A stretch of 46,309 bases of DNA. Source: Clostridia bacterium. GTDB taxonomy: Bacteria; Bacillota; Clostridia; Oscillospirales; CAG-272. Each line of letters opens with the position of its first letter. The stretch's first letter is position 1. Shown here in pieces: positions 1 through 8,300 of this stretch. The stretch lies in NCBI GenBank assembly GCA_900753295.1, contig CAADYQ010000183.1:1-46309 (forward strand), given 5' to 3'. The position numbers and the translations under genes were made by a program. The notes beneath the pieces were generated by a model that had not been told where the DNA came from, searched no databases, and was given only the letters and a program-made list of their open reading frames with translations.

Positions 1-270
1 AAGCGTCAGCACACCGTCCATTTCCGCCTGCGAAAGCACGGCGGGCGTCGGATAGTTCACGCTTCGTCCTTCTGCGCGGGATATGTCTCCCGAGGCGGTA
101 AGAGTGATGCGCCGCCCGGTGTGCAGCCGCACCTCCTCGATCCCGCAAAGTCCCGCCGCGACAGCCGAGACCTCACCGCGGACGCGCGCGGGAAGCATAT
201 CCGCCACCGCCGCGGGTATTCCGCGTTCATATACCGACGTCCACACGGCGTCCGGAATCTCCACCGGCAT
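1..270 (-). CDS. spoIIIAA: Stage III sporulation protein AA-like, N-terminal part (runs off the window)
   Basis: An open frame of 90 codons starts at an ATG at 270-268, 8 nt or so behind a strong GGGAGG ribosome binding site, and stays open to the window edge. The protein begins MPVEIPDAVWTSVYERG and contains IEEVRLHTGRRITL followed by VLSQAEMDGVLTL. This order (a helical start, an EVRLR-type GRP strand, then an LS..E...L helix) is that of the N-terminus of SpoIIIAA, the ATPase that works with the SpoIIIAH-SpoIIQ channel between mother cell and forespore. The Walker motifs would lie beyond the window, so the ATPase domain itself is not seen. It is divergent to alaS. If correct, it places the organism among endospore formers. 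It could instead be another small protein with a similar start, but the strand pattern and the LSQAE helix favour SpoIIIAA. Confidence 0.6.
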   Translation of the reverse strand, partial: MPVEIPDAVWTSVYERGIPAAVADMLPARVRGEVSAVAAGLCGIEEVRLHTGRRITLTASGDISRAEGRSVNYPTPAVLSQAEMDGVLTL

Positions 271-310
271 TTCAAAAGCCTCCCTCCCGCGCACTGCCCG
301 TCCACTGGTA

Positions 311-341
311 AATTATATTGCAGTCCGCGACGCGGTATGAC
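311..341 (-). promoter_or_regulatory. Possible sigma-E-like promoter of the spoIIIAA-like gene
   Basis: On the minus strand GTCATA (341-336) is followed after 15 nt by CAATATAATT (320-311), about 40 nt upstream of the start codon. The -35 side resembles sigma-E sites of spore formers, while the -10 fits only partly. This is a weak, context-driven call. Confidence 0.25.
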
Positions 342-383
342 CGACACGTGCAGTCGGATATATTTATTTGAAGAATATTTATA

Positions 384-412
384 TTGACATTTGTCTTTTT
401 GCGTGATATAAT
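384..412 (+). promoter_or_regulatory. Sigma-A promoter of alaS
   Basis: TTGACA (384-389) and TATAAT (407-412) match the housekeeping consensus perfectly with a 17-bp spacer. The expected leader is only about 50 nt long, too short for a T-box, so this alaS appears not to be under tRNA-sensing control. Confidence 0.85.
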
Positions 413-467
413 AACTTAGTTATAAGGCGAAATATTCGCAATTCTCGATCCGAAAGGGCAAATCACT

Positions 468-3077
468 ATGGAATGGACATCTTTAAACGACATTCGCGAA
501 AAGTACCTCTCCTTTTTTGAATCAAAAGGACATCTGCGTCTGCCGTCATTCCCTCTTATACCGCACAACGATAAGAGCCTTCTTCTTATAAACTCCGGCA
601 TGGCGCCGATGAAGAAGTACTTCACGGGTGAGGAAGAGCCTCCCCGCCGCCGCGTTACCACATGTCAGAAGTGCATACGCACACCCGACCTTGAACGCGT
701 CGGTCACACCGCACGCCACGGCACCTTTTTTGAGATGCTCGGCAACTTCTCCTTCGGCGATTACTTCAAGGAACAGGCGATAACATGGGCATGGGAGTTC
801 CTCACCGAGGTCATGGAAATACCGGCGGACAAGCTCTGGCCCTCCATTTACGAAAACGACGACGAAGCCTTTGCCATCTGGCACGACAAGATCGGCGTTC
901 CCGCCGAGAGGATAATACGCCTCGGCAAGGAGGACAACTTCTGGGAGCACGGCTCGGGTCCCTGCGGTCCCTGCTCTGAAATTTACTTCGACCGCGGCGA
1001 AAAATACGGCTGCGGCAAGCCCGACTGCCGTCCCGGCTGTGACTGCGACCGCTATATGGAGATCTGGAACAACGTTTTCTCCCAGTTCAACAATGACGGT
1101 CACGGCAACTACACCGAGCTGAAGCAGAAAAACATCGATACCGGCATGGGTCTTGAGCGTCTTGCGTGCGTGATGCAGGGCGTGGACAACATGTTTGAGG
1201 TCGATTCCATACGCAAGATACTTGACAAGGTATGCGAGATCGCGGGCAAGACCTACGGTGCCGACAAAAACGACGACATCTCCATCCGCGTCATAACCGA
1301 CCACATCAAGAGCGCGATGTTCATGATCGCGGACGGCGTTATACCCTCCAACGAGGGACGCGGATATGTTCTGCGCCGTATAATCCGCCGCGCATCCCGC
1401 CACGGTAAGCTCCTCGGCATCGACCGTGAGTTCCTTACCGACGTACTTGCCGTCGCCATAGGCGAAAACGACAAGGCTTACCCCGAGCTTGATGCAAAGC
1501 GCGACTATATCATGAAGGTCATCTCCATCGAAGAGCAGCGCTTCCACGCCACCATTGACGCGGGACTTGACATTCTTTCCGGCATGATAGCGGACACCAA
1601 GAAGAAGCACGAAAGCCTTCTTTCCGGCGACAGTGTGTTCAAGCTCTACGACACCTACGGCTTCCCCATTGACCTCACGCGCGAGATCGCCGAGGAAGCG
1701 GGACTTGAGGTGGACGACGAGGGCTTTAAGGCTCTTATGCTTGAGCAGCGCAACCGCGCCCGCGCCGCACGCGGCAACGTGGGCGGTTGGGATGCCTCTC
1801 AGAAGGATCTGCTCTCCGGTCTGCCCCAGACCGAATTCACCGGCTACACCGAATACGGGACCGACGCAAAGGTAGTTGCGATAATCGCGGACGAAATGCT
1901 TTGCGAGGAGGTCACGGAGGGTAACTTTACGCTCGTGCTTGACCGCACTCCCTTCTACGGCGAGGGCGGCGGACAGGTCGGCGACAGCGGCGTCATCAGC
2001 GCCGACGACCTGCAGATAGTAGTAAACGACACCAAAAAGACAGACGGTGTTTACCTGCACCTTTGCACGCTCCGCCGCGGCGTTGTCCGCGTAGGCGACA
2101 CCGTGCGTGCGGAGATAAATGCGACACGCCGCGAGGCGATACGCCGCAATCACTCGGCGCTCCACCTGCTTCATGGCGAGCTGCGCAAGGTGCTCGGCAC
2201 TCATGTTGAGCAGGCAGGCTCATATGTTGACGAGTTCCGCGGACGCTTTGACTTTACTCACTTCTCAGCCGTTGAGCCGGAGGAGCTTCGCAAGGTAGAG
2301 GATCTTGTAAACGCAAGGATCCTTGAGGGCATTCCCGTCAGGACCCTTGTCACCGACATCGACGAGGCGAAAAAAATGGGCGCCATGATGCTCTTCGGCG
2401 AAAAGTACGGCAAGATCGTGCGCGTTGTCCTTATGGGCGAGGATTCCACCGAATTCTGCGGCGGTACGCACGTTGACAACACCGCAAAAATCGGACTTTT
2501 CCACATCGTAAGCGAATCCTCCGTAGCCGCCGGCGTGCGCCGCATTGAATGCGTGACCGGCTTTGAATCGCTGAATCAGCTCCGCGAAAAGGATGCTCTG
2601 CTTGCAGCAACGGCACGCGAGATCAAGGCGCAGAATGTTGGCGAGCTTCCGAAGCGCGGCGCGGCACTGGTCGCCGAGACCAAGGATCTGAAGCGCGAGA
2701 TAGAAGCGCTGAATGCAAAGATAGCCTCCTCCAAGCTGGATGCGATAATGTCCGGCTCGGTCGATCTCGGAAAGTACAAGCTCGTTCGCGGTAAGCTTGA
2801 GGGCATGAATGTAGCCGCGGCACGTGCACTTGCCGACGATATCAAAGCCGCTCATCCCGACACCGTGGCTCTGCTCGCGGTAGTTTGCGACGGCAAGCTG
2901 AACTTTGTCTGCGTAGCCGGCGCCGATGCTGTAAAGGCTGGCGCACACGCCGGAAAGCTCGTTTCGGCAGTTGCCGCTGTCGCCGGAGGCAAGGGCGGCG
3001 GACGTCCCGACTCCGCAATGGCTGGCGCGCCCGACCTCTCGAAGGTCGATGAAGCGCTTGATTCGGCTGCAAAATAA
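468..3077 (+). CDS. alaS: Alanine--tRNA ligase
   Basis: This cytoplasmic class II synthetase charges tRNA-Ala. At 869 residues it has the usual length. The N-terminal catalytic core shows the motif HTARHGTFFEMLGNFSFGDY, then GSGPCGPCSEIYFDRG, TGMGLER and NEGRGYVLRRIIRRA. A cysteine-rich insertion (YGCGKPDCRPGCDCDRY, around residue 185) follows the GPCSE motif, as in many clostridial and thermophilic AlaS proteins, and may bind zinc. The editing domain has HSALH near residue 562 and CGGTH near 664, which form the Zn site that clears mischarged Ser and Gly. The glycine-rich end of the C-Ala domain (GGKGGGRPDSAMAG) closes the protein. The ATG at 468 has an AAAGGG site at fitting distance. It is transcribed alone from the promoter at 384-412 and ends at the terminators at 3113-3210. 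Confidence 0.98.
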   Translation: MEWTSLNDIREKYLSFFESKGHLRLPSFPLIPHNDKSLLLINSGMAPMKKYFTGEEEPPRRRVTTCQKCIRTPDLERVGHTARHGTFFEMLGNFSFGDYFKEQAITWAWEFLTEVMEIPADKLWPSIYENDDEAFAIWHDKIGVPAERIIRLGKEDNFWEHGSGPCGPCSEIYFDRGEKYGCGKPDCRPGCDCDRYMEIWNNVFSQFNNDGHGNYTELKQKNIDTGMGLERLACVMQGVDNMFEVDSIRKILDKVCEIAGKTYGADKNDDISIRVITDHIKSAMFMIADGVIPSNEGRGYVLRRIIRRASRHGKLLGIDREFLTDVLAVAIGENDKAYPELDAKRDYIMKVISIEEQRFHATIDAGLDILSGMIADTKKKHESLLSGDSVFKLYDTYGFPIDLTREIAEEAGLEVDDEGFKALMLEQRNRARAARGNVGGWDASQKDLLSGLPQTEFTGYTEYGTDAKVVAIIADEMLCEEVTEGNFTLVLDRTPFYGEGGGQVGDSGVISADDLQIVVNDTKKTDGVYLHLCTLRRGVVRVGDTVRAEINATRREAIRRNHSALHLLHGELRKVLGTHVEQAGSYVDEFRGRFDFTHFSAVEPEELRKVEDLVNARILEGIPVRTLVTDIDEAKKMGAMMLFGEKYGKIVRVVLMGEDSTEFCGGTHVDNTAKIGLFHIVSESSVAAGVRRIECVTGFESLNQLREKDALLAATAREIKAQNVGELPKRGAALVAETKDLKREIEALNAKIASSKLDAIMSGSVDLGKYKLVRGKLEGMNVAAARALADDIKAAHPDTVALLAVVCDGKLNFVCVAGADAVKAGAHAGKLVSAVAAVAGGKGGGRPDSAMAGAPDLSKVDEALDSAAK

Positions 3078-3112
3078 AACGATGCCCCGATAATCGAAAT
3101 ATCGGAATAATT

Positions 3113-3150
3113 AAATGCCCCCTGCTGACGCGCGTCAGCAGGGGGCATTT
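3113..3150 (+). terminator. 38-bp perfect palindrome downstream of alaS
   Basis: Nineteen bases (3113-3131) are followed directly by their exact reverse complement (3132-3150), with AAAT/ATTT at the rims and a GC-rich core. The T-rich rim and position just after alaS suggest an intrinsic terminator, but there is almost no loop and only a short U tract, so it could also form a cruciform. Confidence 0.6.
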
Positions 3151-3173
3151 GTTTGTATTCAGTCCGATAAAAG

Positions 3174-3210
3174 GATATCCCATCCGGTTTCCCGGATGGG
3201 ATATCTTTTT
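3174..3210. terminator. Bidirectional terminator between alaS and the sugar operon
   Basis: A perfect 14-bp stem (3174-3187 with 3192-3205), loop TTTC, is followed by TTTTT on the plus strand and by a TTTTAT stretch on the minus strand. It sits between the convergent ends of alaS and the last gene of the minus-strand operon and can serve both. Confidence 0.85.
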
Positions 3211-3214
3211 GTTA

Positions 3215-4342
3215 TTAGTCTGCGGTAAGACCCGAACGCTCGATGCCCTGTACCAGATATCTCTGGCAGAACAGATACATGATAACGAGCGGGAAGATTA
3301 TCACAAGACCGCATGTATTACGTATTGCCGAGTAATACATATTTTGTCCGGCGTAGTTCGTTTCAAGGACCTTAGGAATATCGACCATATCCGGCATCAG
3401 CTTTATAAGCTTCTTGTTCGTGATGAACAGTGTGGTGTAGAAGTCATCGGTCCACTGCCACGAGAACGCGAACAGGAAGACTGTGATCATCATAGGCACC
3501 GAAAGCGGAAGTATGATCTGAATGAAGGTACGGAAAACGCCCGAACCGTCGATGTACGCGGATTCCTCAAGCTCATCAGGCACGCCGCGGAAGAACTGAC
3601 GCATCATGAAGATGTAAAGTCCGTTCTTAAAACCGAGTCCGCAGAGGGACATGATGATAAGCGGCCAGAAGGAGTTGTTGAGGTTCATGGCGCCGCTGTC
3701 GATAATGCTCTTCACAAAGGCATTCTTGGATGTCTCCGGGAAGATGTTTATCATTGAAAGGATGTTGTTGAGCCATTCAATGTTGCCGACAGTCGCATGT
3801 CCCGACAGAAGATGTGTGATACCCAGCACATCAAAGAAGCGGAACTTCATGAAGAGTGAAAGCTGAAGCGTGGGATGAGGTACGATCATCGTAAGCATAA
3901 CAGCCAGGAAGACGTACTTGGAGCCTCTGAATTTGAACTTTGCAAAACCGTATCCGATAAGGGTACAAACAAAGGTCTGGATGAGAGCGGTCGATCCCGA
4001 CAGCAGAAGCGTGTTGCGGAATGCCTCCCAGTATCCATTGGCGAGTATTGCGCGGTAGATATCCAGCGTGAAGTGCTTGGGGATAAGTCTTACCGTTACG
4101 TCAACGAAATCCTCGGGCGCCATAAACGAACCGGCGATCATCGAGAAGAAGGGGTAAAGTACAATGTAGGAGATACCTACGAGAAGAACGAGTCTGAAAA
4201 TGTACCAGATGACGTTCATGATGAACGCACCGTTGATGAATTTTGCTTTGAGACGTTCCTTAAGCGGAGTTCTTTCAAACTCGACTTTTATCTTGTTTTT
4301 GGATTCCTTTTTAATACGCGGAGATTCCTGCACATTATTCAT
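3215..4342 (-). CDS. Carbohydrate ABC transporter permease, MalG type (distal pair)
   Basis: This is an inner-membrane subunit of a CUT1-type sugar importer. The 375-residue protein has a long charged N-terminal tail, then six likely membrane helices. The EAA-type coupling loop that contacts the ATPase is PDELEESAYIDGSGVF followed by ILP near residue 280. The C-terminal end QRYLVQGIERSG is typical of MalG homologues. It is about 90 residues longer than usual because of the tail and an extra external loop of about 55 residues between the third and fourth helices. The start at 4342 was chosen because GGAGG lies just upstream and because an earlier ATG would overlap the previous gene by about 90 bp. 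It is last in the operon, 14 nt behind its MalF-type partner. No ATPase gene is present, as is common for CUT1 systems that share one ATPase. Confidence 0.88.
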   Translation of the reverse strand: MNNVQESPRIKKESKNKIKVEFERTPLKERLKAKFINGAFIMNVIWYIFRLVLLVGISYIVLYPFFSMIAGSFMAPEDFVDVTVRLIPKHFTLDIYRAILANGYWEAFRNTLLLSGSTALIQTFVCTLIGYGFAKFKFRGSKYVFLAVMLTMIVPHPTLQLSLFMKFRFFDVLGITHLLSGHATVGNIEWLNNILSMINIFPETSKNAFVKSIIDSGAMNLNNSFWPLIIMSLCGLGFKNGLYIFMMRQFFRGVPDELEESAYIDGSGVFRTFIQIILPLSVPMMITVFLFAFSWQWTDDFYTTLFITNKKLIKLMPDMVDIPKVLETNYAGQNMYYSAIRNTCGLVIIFPLVIMYLFCQRYLVQGIERSGLTAD

Positions 4343-4356
4343 TGTCTTACCTCCTT

Positions 4357-5343
4357 TCAGTCTTTCTTCTGATAGAAGACCACGCTCGAGAATATCGCGG
4401 CTACGATGCCGACTATCAGCATAACAATGAGGAAGTATACCCACGACATTGCCGAGCTGATAACGTTACCGTTGGTCTGTGTGTACTTGTTGGCTATGAA
4501 TTTCATAACCGAGTTGGAGTCGGTAGTGAACGAGTCGATTATCGTATAAACACCGTTGACCAGTATCATCGGGCTTATCATCGGGAAGGTGATCTTCCAG
4601 AAGGTCTCCCAGCTCGACGCACCGTCGATCTGGCAGGACTCGTAAATGGCGGGGGAGATGGACTGAAGTCCGGCAAGGAATATCAGCATCTGAACGCCCG
4701 AGCGGTTCACTATGTCGTAAATGTTGTTGATAGCGGTAACAACGTAATCCACTATCTCGGTACCGACCTTCATATTTGCGAACAAATACTCAATGTCGAT
4801 AGCCGATACAATGTCCGCCGTCGCGCTTTCGCCCGAGGCGTCCATAGTCTCGGTATCCTCGCCGACCTCAGCCATAATGTTTTGCGCATTGATGGATTCC
4901 ATCAGACCGGTGGAAAGGATAACGGGTATGAAGAATATCGCACGGAATACCGCACGTCCCGCCATCTTCTGGTTCAGAAGAACCGCCATGAAGAGCGAGA
5001 AAATGATAATCGCGGGAATGTCGAACAGGAGCTCCTGAATACCGAGGACCAGTGTCTGTGCGAACTTGGGGTCATCGATGAGCGCCTCGCGGTAGTTCTG
5101 CCATCCGACAAACTCGGCTACGAGTCCGCCGCCGCCCTGAACGCTTATGCGTTCAAAGCTGTACTTGACCGAATCAAAGATAACGGGCAGGTAGATAAGC
5201 ACAAAACCGATAACGAAGGGGAGTACAAACAGCCATCCGGAACGCGCTTTGCGTCTGTCAAGAGACGCTATGCGACGGCGTTTCTGTTTGGGCTTTCCGC
5301 CTTTGGTGCTCACGGTGTTTTTAAGCTGAATGTCGTTAGTCAC
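4357..5343 (-). CDS. Carbohydrate ABC transporter permease, MalF type (distal pair)
   Basis: This 328-residue permease has six predicted helices. The EAA loop is YESCQIDGASSWETFWKI then TFP near residue 245. It carries an N-terminal basic stretch (KPKQKRRRIASLDRRKARSG) before helix 1. Between two helices lies an unusual hydrophilic segment of roughly 60 residues (DTETMDASGESATADIV region), which should be outside the cell and is absent from ordinary MalF-type proteins of this size. It probably pairs with the following MalG-type gene. It follows the DUF5696-like gene by 16 nt. The enlarged external loops in both distal permeases may contact a large extracellular partner such as the DUF5696-like protein; this is inference. 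Confidence 0.88.
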   Translation of the reverse strand: MTNDIQLKNTVSTKGGKPKQKRRRIASLDRRKARSGWLFVLPFVIGFVLIYLPVIFDSVKYSFERISVQGGGGLVAEFVGWQNYREALIDDPKFAQTLVLGIQELLFDIPAIIIFSLFMAVLLNQKMAGRAVFRAIFFIPVILSTGLMESINAQNIMAEVGEDTETMDASGESATADIVSAIDIEYLFANMKVGTEIVDYVVTAINNIYDIVNRSGVQMLIFLAGLQSISPAIYESCQIDGASSWETFWKITFPMISPMILVNGVYTIIDSFTTDSNSVMKFIANKYTQTNGNVISSAMSWVYFLIVMLIVGIVAAIFSSVVFYQKKD

Positions 5344-5359
5344 TTAAAGCACCTCTCTT

Positions 5360-8300
5360 TCATTTGTTGACATCGAAGTAGGTATCAACACCGCCGGAAA
5401 CCTTAACGCCGCCGTTCTTTGCGATGGTGTAGGTCTTGCCGTCAAGTGATACGGTCACATCGAAGAAGTTGTAGTTGAGAATGAAGAATGTGCCGTCCTC
5501 GTAGGTCACCTTGACGATGTTGCCGTCGTCCTCGGTATACTTGGTGTATTTATAGCCTTCCTCTTCATCATCCTTGGTGGAAGTTGTCGGTGTGGTAGGT
5601 GTGGTTGCGCTTGCGTCAACAGCGGGGATCTCGGGGATCTTTTCAACTATCTCGGAGGCGATGGCGTAGCACTCGGCTACGATCTCACGCGCCTTGAGGA
5701 AGAGGTCCTCGACCTCTGCGGCATACTTGGCGGACTCGGTCTTGGCATTTTCAACGTCAGCCTTGAACTCGGCAGAGTACTGCGGATCGGGGATGAGCAG
5801 CTCAGCCGCGTATGCAGCATTCGAAGCAGCCTTGAGAGCGGCCTGTCTCTGGTTGGCTATCTTCTTGATGATGCTGTTGATGGTGTTAACCTGACCGGAT
5901 GCCTTACGCAGAGAAGTATTCTGCGCCGTGGTAGCGTTCTTGAGGTTGGTAGTAGCCTCTTTCATAGCCGCCTTTGCGGCGTCGTCGGCTTCCTTGGCGA
6001 TGTTGTACTCCGCATCGGCGGCGTCATAGATCGCACGGTCGGCATCGTATGTGGGCTTCATGGGATCCGCCTCACACTTTGCCATTGCATCGTTCACAGC
6101 CTTAAGTCTGGTGGAAACGGTGCCGGTCTGGGTCATGTATCTGTATGCGGATGCCGCAAGGGTCGCGTTGAGATTCTTGAGCTCGGTGTAAAGAGCGCTG
6201 CTGGCGTTGTTGAGTTCGTTGTATCTCTGGCTTGCTGCGGTGTAATCGTCGGGACGCTCGGTGCGGTTGATGGAATCGCGTACGTCCTTTGCTTCAAGTG
6301 CTACCTTGTAAGCCTCGATGTATCTTGCGCAAACTGCCTTTGCCGCTGCATCGGCGGTTGCAAGGTCGGCTTCATACTTTTCCTGGTTGGTGGCAAGAGT
6401 ATCAAGCGCGGACCGGTAGCTCTTTTCGGCGTTCTCAAGAGCGGTGACGAGCTTGGAGTAATCGGCGTACTTGGCGTCGTCGATGAGCTTCTTTGCGTCG
6501 GCACGGATCTGAGTCTTTTCAAGGAGCACCTTTGTCGTCTCGGCGGCGGCGGCAGTGGTGGATTCCACAAGCGCCTCGTACTCGGCGGCGGCGGCGACTG
6601 CATCCTTGTAGTCGTTTACATACTGCTTGATGGTGTCAAGCTGATCGAACAGACCGCGATCGGTGCGTCCGGTGGTGGGGTCAAGCACCGCTCCGGTACC
6701 GAGGTAGCTGTTCTTTATGGATTCCAGCGCGCTCTTGGTCGTTTCGACAGCGTCGATACGTCCGGAAAGCGCCATCTGGCGAAGCTCTTCCTTGAGCTTG
6801 GCTTCGGCGGCTTCCTGCTCTGCCTTTGCGGCATCCTCAATAGCCTTGATATCGGCGGCTATTTCATCGGCATCGGGAACACGTTCGCCGATGAGGAATT
6901 CATGACCGACTATCTTTGCAAGCTGGAGGTCGCGGGTAAGCTCGTTGAGCTTGGTGTAGTACTTTACGATATCATCCTTAAGGATGTCGTAACGCACGGA
7001 GTAGTACTGGCTGAGCTGGTAGTCATCCTTCAGCTTCTCGTAGTTCTGATAGCAGATGGTGAAGCTGATGCTGGCGCCGTTCTCGATAGCCTTAAGGAAG
7101 CTGTACGCGATGTTACCTTCCATGTTGATAGGCGAGCCTGCCATCTGGACGTAGCTGTGAAGCACAACGCCGATGAAGGGGACCGCGTTGCCGGAACGGT
7201 TGTAACGGCTGGAGTCGAGCGGTACGTTCATTATGTAATCAACGTACTTCCACGCGAACGCGTTGGCGCCGTCAGTCATGACCTCGCTGAAGTCACGGGA
7301 GATGGTGCTGAACAGGTCGGTGGTGAAGCCCTGAGAGTCTGCGCGGTTGTAAGGCTCATCCTCGTCAAAGTCGGAGTTAAGATCGGTACCGAGAGTTGCT
7401 ACCGATATACCGCTCTTGTATCCCTCGGGATAGTACTTGAGCAGGTTCTCGGAGAGCTTGTTGTAGAAGTGAGTGAAGTAAGCGGGAGAGATAGCAAGCT
7501 CAAAGCGGCCGATAAAGGTCTGCTTTGTGGCGCTGTAATATCTCTTGGAGGTGTACTGGTCGTTAATGGTCCTTACAGCGTGCTTTTTGAGCGACAGACC
7601 GTCAAACGCCTTATCCTCGCTGGCTCTGACATACACGAAGTCAAAGTCGGGGAATACGCCGAAGCCCTTTTCGTTTGCATACTTTACAAGGTCTTCGTAT
7701 CCGCTCTTGCCGCCGACTGCCTTTTCCCACTTAAGGTTATAAGGCGCGCCGCTGTACATGCCTCCGTTGGCATATCCGGTAAGTCTGAACTTGATGTTGT
7801 TGACTCCGCTCGAGGAAAGCTCATCATATATCGTTTTGACATTTTCAAAGCTCGTAAGGGGCGTCATTACGTTGACCGGGATGGAGAGTATCTTCTCAAC
7901 GGTCTCAAGTGTGCCGAATGTCTGGAGGTAAAGCGGGATATCATCGCTGATATCATCCTTGGTGAGCTGGGTGAGGTCGCCCTTCTTGACCAGGTAGTCA
8001 CGGTACGCCGTAGCCATGCCCATCCATGTGGGAGCGTAGTAATTTGTAATGCCCTTTTCCTTTGCGATGTTCTCGTCGGTCAGCATGATGTAGCGGATCT
8101 TGTAGTTACCGACGAACTTACGCGAGGAAACGACCGTCCACGGTGCGTTGGAACCGACCGAAATAATGTTCGCAAGGTTCATCGTATCGCGGGGTCTGGG
8201 GTAGAACTGCATTTCTACCGAGTTGTACTTGTGTGTGTTGCTGGAGTGGTTGGTTGAAATGGTCGCAAGCGAGTCGCCCTCTTCGATGATGGCAACAAAG

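Noticed and set aside
390..467. T-box leader before alaS
   Set aside because: The leader predicted from the promoter is about 50 nt, far too short for a T-box, and no T-box sequence is seen.
546..2204. 552-codon open frame opposite alaS
   Set aside because: It is a mirror of alaS, whose motifs are certain; no ribosome site, and the translation has no recognisable domain.
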